This document shows positions 5,712 to 7,096 of a stretch of DNA of 7,096 nucleotides, in pieces. This DNA comes from Syntrophomonadaceae bacterium (GTDB lineage: Bacteria; Bacillota; Dethiobacteria; DTU022). The position numbers and the translations under genes were made by a program. The stretch lies in the NCBI GenBank assembly GCA_003553305.1, contig PWEB01000201.1:1-7096 (forward strand), written 5' to 3'. The notes under the pieces were generated by a model that searched no databases, had not been told where the DNA came from, and saw only the letters and a list, made by a program, of their open reading frames with translations. The first letter of the stretch is position 1. Each line of letters begins with the position of its first letter.

Positions 5712-5825
5712 ATGGAAATGAAAAAAGAACCGTGGTACAGGCGAATATCCCCCTGACTGCTCATGTATATACTGCTGGCAGCAGTATTCGGAGGTTATAG
5801 CTTGATCAGGTATTTAGCTCAGTAA
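5712..5825 (+). pseudogene. 37-codon membrane microprotein with an in-frame UGA
   Basis: A strong GGGAGG site (5696-5701) precedes ATG at 5712. The frame reads MEMKKEPWYRRISP, then UGA (5754-5756), and continues in phase as LLMYILLAAVFGGYSLIRYL and AQ to TAA. A basic start followed by one hydrophobic helix is a typical single-span small membrane protein, and the phase is kept through the UGA, which implies that the whole frame was or is coding. Either a codon (for example TGG for tryptophan, giving SPW) became a stop, or UGA is read through. A perfect hairpin follows at 5769-5787. It is 17 nt upstream of the DsrE gene, so the two probably share a transcript. I do not recognise a family. Filed as a pseudogene by default. 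Confidence 0.5.
5769..5787 (+). other. Perfect 8-bp hairpin just after the in-frame UGA
   Basis: ATACTGCT (5769-5776) pairs fully with AGCAGTAT (5780-5787) around a GGC loop. The loop begins 20 nt after the UGA and its first base is G, which fits the general geometry described for bacterial SECIS elements (a short stem-loop a little over one turn downstream of UGA, with a G early in the loop). The codons CTG-CTG-GCA-GCA of a Leu-Leu-Ala-Ala helix are naturally self-complementary, so chance is a serious alternative. Confidence 0.45.
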
Positions 5826-5842
5826 TTGAAAGGATGGTTATA

Positions 5843-6181
5843 GTGAATAAGTTTGTTATTTTTGCTTTTAAGGGAAATCCGGTATGCTTCATGCATGTGC
5901 TTTTAAATGCTCTAGACATGCATGGTAAAGGCATGGATGCTAAGGTTATTATCGAAGGTGAAGCGGTGAAACTGGTTGAGGAAATGGAAACCTCAAATAA
6001 TCACTTGTATAAGGATGCCAGGGACAAAGGAATTATAGATGGTATCTGCAAAGCCTGTTCTGCGAAAATGGGTGTGCTTGAATATAATGAAACAGTTGGA
6101 ATCCCTCTCAAAGATGATATGAGCGGCCATCCCTCTATGGCCTTGTACATAAATGAAGGGTATCAAATTATTACGTTATAG
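5843..6181 (+). CDS. DsrE-family protein
   Basis: A 112-residue cytoplasmic protein of the DsrE/DsrF-like fold. It starts MNKFVIFAFKGNPVCFMHVL with C15 in the first loop, has VIIEGEAVKLV (35-45), a CKAC pair (C69, C72) in IDGICKACSAKMGVLE, and ends with DMSGHPSMALYINEGYQIIT. Fold relatives pass sulfur between cysteines in the sulfur relay used for tRNA thiolation or sulfur oxidation; the role of this single-subunit branch is not established. GTG 5843 is chosen as start because AGGATGG lies 5 nt upstream and it gives the family's usual beginning; the in-frame ATG at 5834 sits directly on the ribosome binding site. Full length, no lesions. Its partner is the UGA-interrupted membrane frame 17 nt upstream. 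Confidence 0.8.
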   Translation: MNKFVIFAFKGNPVCFMHVLLNALDMHGKGMDAKVIIEGEAVKLVEEMETSNNHLYKDARDKGIIDGICKACSAKMGVLEYNETVGIPLKDDMSGHPSMALYINEGYQIITL

Positions 6182-6223
6182 CTGCGGAACCAAATTTGCA
6201 ATCTCTTTTAGATCTATGGCCAT
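6176..6223 (-). pseudogene. 15-codon gene stub behind a perfect Shine-Dalgarno
   Basis: On the minus strand AAAGGAGG lies 8 nt before ATG (6223), followed by MAIDLKEIANLVPQL and then TAA. The quality of the ribosome binding site suggests the true 5' end of a gene whose remainder was lost. The stop overlaps the stop of the DsrE gene, which converges from the other strand. The peptide is too short to name a family. A genuine micro-peptide cannot be ruled out. Confidence 0.3.
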
Positions 6224-6313
6224 AACCTTTTCCTCCTTTCAACTTGCTCTATTCTTCTTGACAGGACAAACAGGCTGTTGTTAGATTTTCTTGATAACAT
6301 CTGATTTAATCAT

Positions 6314-6456
6314 AGGGGTCAGGGAAGACTTAGCCAGCTTGTATGGTTGATTTCAATGAAACTTATCACACTCTGCCGTCTCCCCCCTGGGGTCCGGACT
6401 CTCACCGGCAAGAACTGCGAAGCTTCGCTTGGCGCACTCAAGACCTGACCCTTTTT
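6314..6456. mobile_element. ~140-bp element with imperfect inverted GGGTCAGG ends
   Basis: The left end AGGGGTCAGGGAAGACTTA (6314-6332) and the right end, read inward on the minus strand as AAAAAGGGTCAGGTCTTGA (6456-6438), share GGGTCAGG and a following CTT-like stretch with a small gap. No transposase frame fits inside. On the minus strand the interior begins GTGCGCC (6437-6431) and includes a GCGAAGCTTCGC palindrome and GCCGGTGAGAGTCCGGA. The GTGCG start is how group II introns begin, so a 5' intron remnant is an alternative to a MITE-like non-autonomous element. No clear target duplication was found. Confidence 0.35.
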
Positions 6457-6599
6457 CTGCTCATATTAATAAGCTTATTATTTGGACTGATTAATTATCT
6501 TTACCATTAAATAATCGTTTTCCTGCTCTTGAAACAGTTCAAGCTCTGGCAGTTAAATAATGTAAGGGGGGCTTATTAGCTTCCGAGGGGGATATGGAT
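6457..6599. other. Gap with two short palindromes
   Basis: No supported gene. It holds a perfect 14-bp palindrome TAATAAGCTTATTA (6467-6480) and a hairpin CTTGAA-ACAG-TTCAAG (6528-6543). The minus strand reads LPELELFQEQENDYLMVKII followed by NQSK and two stops, without a start codon. This may be a gene tail but no family is recognised. Confidence 0.35.
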
Positions 6600-6722
6600 T
6601 TATTCATACAGCATCTCCCTTAAGAAAGCATAATCTTCTTCAGCTGCTTTTCTAATGAGGTTTTTTTCGGCCTTGAGGTGCCATTTTTTCCTCTCGACGT
6701 GCTGGTGCCAGTACTGACACAT
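6600..6722 (-). CDS. Unrecognised 40-residue ORF
   Basis: The minus-strand ATG at 6722 opens a 40-residue frame: MCQYWHQHVERKKWHLKAEK, then NLIRKAAEEDYAFLREMLYE, and TAA. A purine-rich GGGGGA lies 9 nt before the start. A TTGTCA-like -35 (about 6791-6786) is present further upstream, with a poor -10. The composition is protein-like: charged amphipathic helix, two Trp and two His near the N-terminus, and a regular hydrophobic pattern. One Cys is present. I do not recognise it; it could be a genuine small protein or the C-terminal end of a lost gene that happens to contain an ATG. Confidence 0.4.
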   Translation of the reverse strand: MCQYWHQHVERKKWHLKAEKNLIRKAAEEDYAFLREMLYE

Positions 6723-6826
6723 TTATAAACATCCCCCGATTCTTAACCGGCCGGCCGATCAGTTAACGAAAGCGGTGTATATGACAAGAAAGTAAAGTTT
6801 AAAGAGCCAAAACTTCCAGGCCTGGA
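6723..6826. other. Spacer with GGCCGGCC palindrome
   Basis: No gene seen. The perfect 10-bp palindrome CGGCCGGCCG (6748-6757) stands out as GC-rich in AT-rich surroundings and is flanked by TTAAC (6743-6747) and GTTAA (6762-6766), so a short hairpin is possible. No T-run follows on either strand. Confidence 0.3.
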
Positions 6827-6996
6827 TCAGCTTTTACGGTTATTTAACTCTTCGAGTAAAAGTTTCATCATCTTTTTAGGATTATCATTGATCACCACTT
6901 TAGCCCGCTGGTCATAAGCTGTAGGGGTTTGACAGTATTATTGCTTTCTGTAAGCAATTCAGCTACCTCTTTTAATTTTTCATGCAGCTGTTCCAT
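6827..6996 (-). pseudogene. Small helical protein gene with a single-base frameshift
   Basis: From ATG at 6996 the minus strand reads MEQLHEKLKEVAELLTESNN and TVK, then a shift of one base at the following AAACCCC run gives TPTAYDQRAKVVINDNPKKM, MKLLLEELNNRKS and TGA (6829-6827). Without the shift the frame ends at LQLMTSGLKW. Both halves are clearly protein-like and join into one ~56-residue helical protein if one A is restored. A strong AAAGGAG site sits 8 nt before the start and a good -10 box lies 80 nt upstream. I cannot name a family. It may be a recent mutation or a sequencing error, because the change falls in a homopolymer. Confidence 0.5.
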
Positions 6997-7075
6997 AAGA
7001 TCAACTCCTTTTTTTTAATAAACGATCCGGGCCGGTGGTTGGGTGATTTACAGGATGAACAAGGTAATTTATTTC

Positions 7076-7084
7076 ATTATATCA
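7076..7084 (-). promoter_or_regulatory. Extended -10 promoter for the frameshifted small gene
   Basis: The minus strand carries TGATATAAT, identical to the box at 4649-4657. Any -35 element would lie beyond the window edge. The leader to the start codon is about 75 nt. Confidence 0.45.
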
Positions 7085-7096
7085 TTTGCCCGGGCA

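Noticed and set aside
5190..5756. UGA possibly read as tryptophan, because hicB and the small membrane ORF both carry in-frame TGA.
   Set aside because: TGG is used normally in all intact genes, and the HicB position is not a tryptophan in that family, so a changed code is not supported.
5558..5764. A 68-codon minus-strand frame opposite the small membrane ORF.
   Set aside because: It runs antisense to the promoter, ribosome site and start of the DsrE unit and shows no family motif. Its LPEL-like tail resembles one near 6550, but too briefly to use.
1..7096. CRISPR arrays, tRNA or rRNA genes, and riboswitches.
   Set aside because: No regularly spaced repeats, no tRNA-like cloverleaf words and no known riboswitch core were seen by eye; a covariance-model scan could not be run.

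Overview
This window looks like an accessory stretch of a clostridial Firmicute chromosome. The evidence is moderate-to-low GC by eye, strong AAAGGAG-type ribosome binding sites a few bases before most starts, sigma-A-like TATAAT boxes (two in the extended TGATATAAT form), and gene families common in that group. No species can be named from the sequence alone.

The left flank (1-384) is gene debris on both strands: the C-terminal end of a probable Fic-family protein, the last ~45 nt of what looks like a minus-strand group II intron, and the frameshifted C-terminal end of a PIN-domain (VapC-like) toxin. From 385 to 809 there is no convincing gene. It holds an AT-rich 20-bp perfect palindrome with a repeated half-site and a weak promoter candidate.

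The centre (810-4608) is intact and all on the + strand: a NimA-like FMN-binding protein of the pyridoxamine-phosphate-oxidase fold, a CPBP intramembrane protease, a membrane-anchored alpha/beta hydrolase, an acylphosphatase with an altered phosphate loop, and a second CPBP protease. The last two lie close enough to be one operon; the others have larger gaps. No shared pathway is evident. Membrane-embedded or membrane-anchored enzymes are over-represented.

From about 4650 to 5509 the sequence is again decayed. A third CPBP gene, clearly a copy of the one at 1378, carries a large internal deletion and a frameshift and is truncated against a minus-strand hicA-hicB pair. HicB is broken by an in-frame stop, a frameshift and 3' truncation. 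HicA ends slightly early at an amber codon but keeps its core.

From 5650 to 6181 a promoter candidate drives a tiny membrane-protein reading frame interrupted by an in-frame UGA, then an intact DsrE-family protein. The UGA is followed by a perfect 8-bp hairpin at a distance compatible with a bacterial SECIS element. This is the most unusual signal here, but a plain nonsense mutation explains it as well.

The right end (6176-7096) holds minus-strand material: a 15-codon gene stub behind a perfect Shine-Dalgarno, a ~140-bp element with imperfect inverted GGGTCAGG ends, an unrecognised 40-aa reading frame, and a frameshifted ~56-codon gene with its own promoter. Overall the window is an intact cassette set in a graveyard of toxin-antitoxin and mobile-element remains. 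No complete novel defence or biosynthetic system can be demonstrated.
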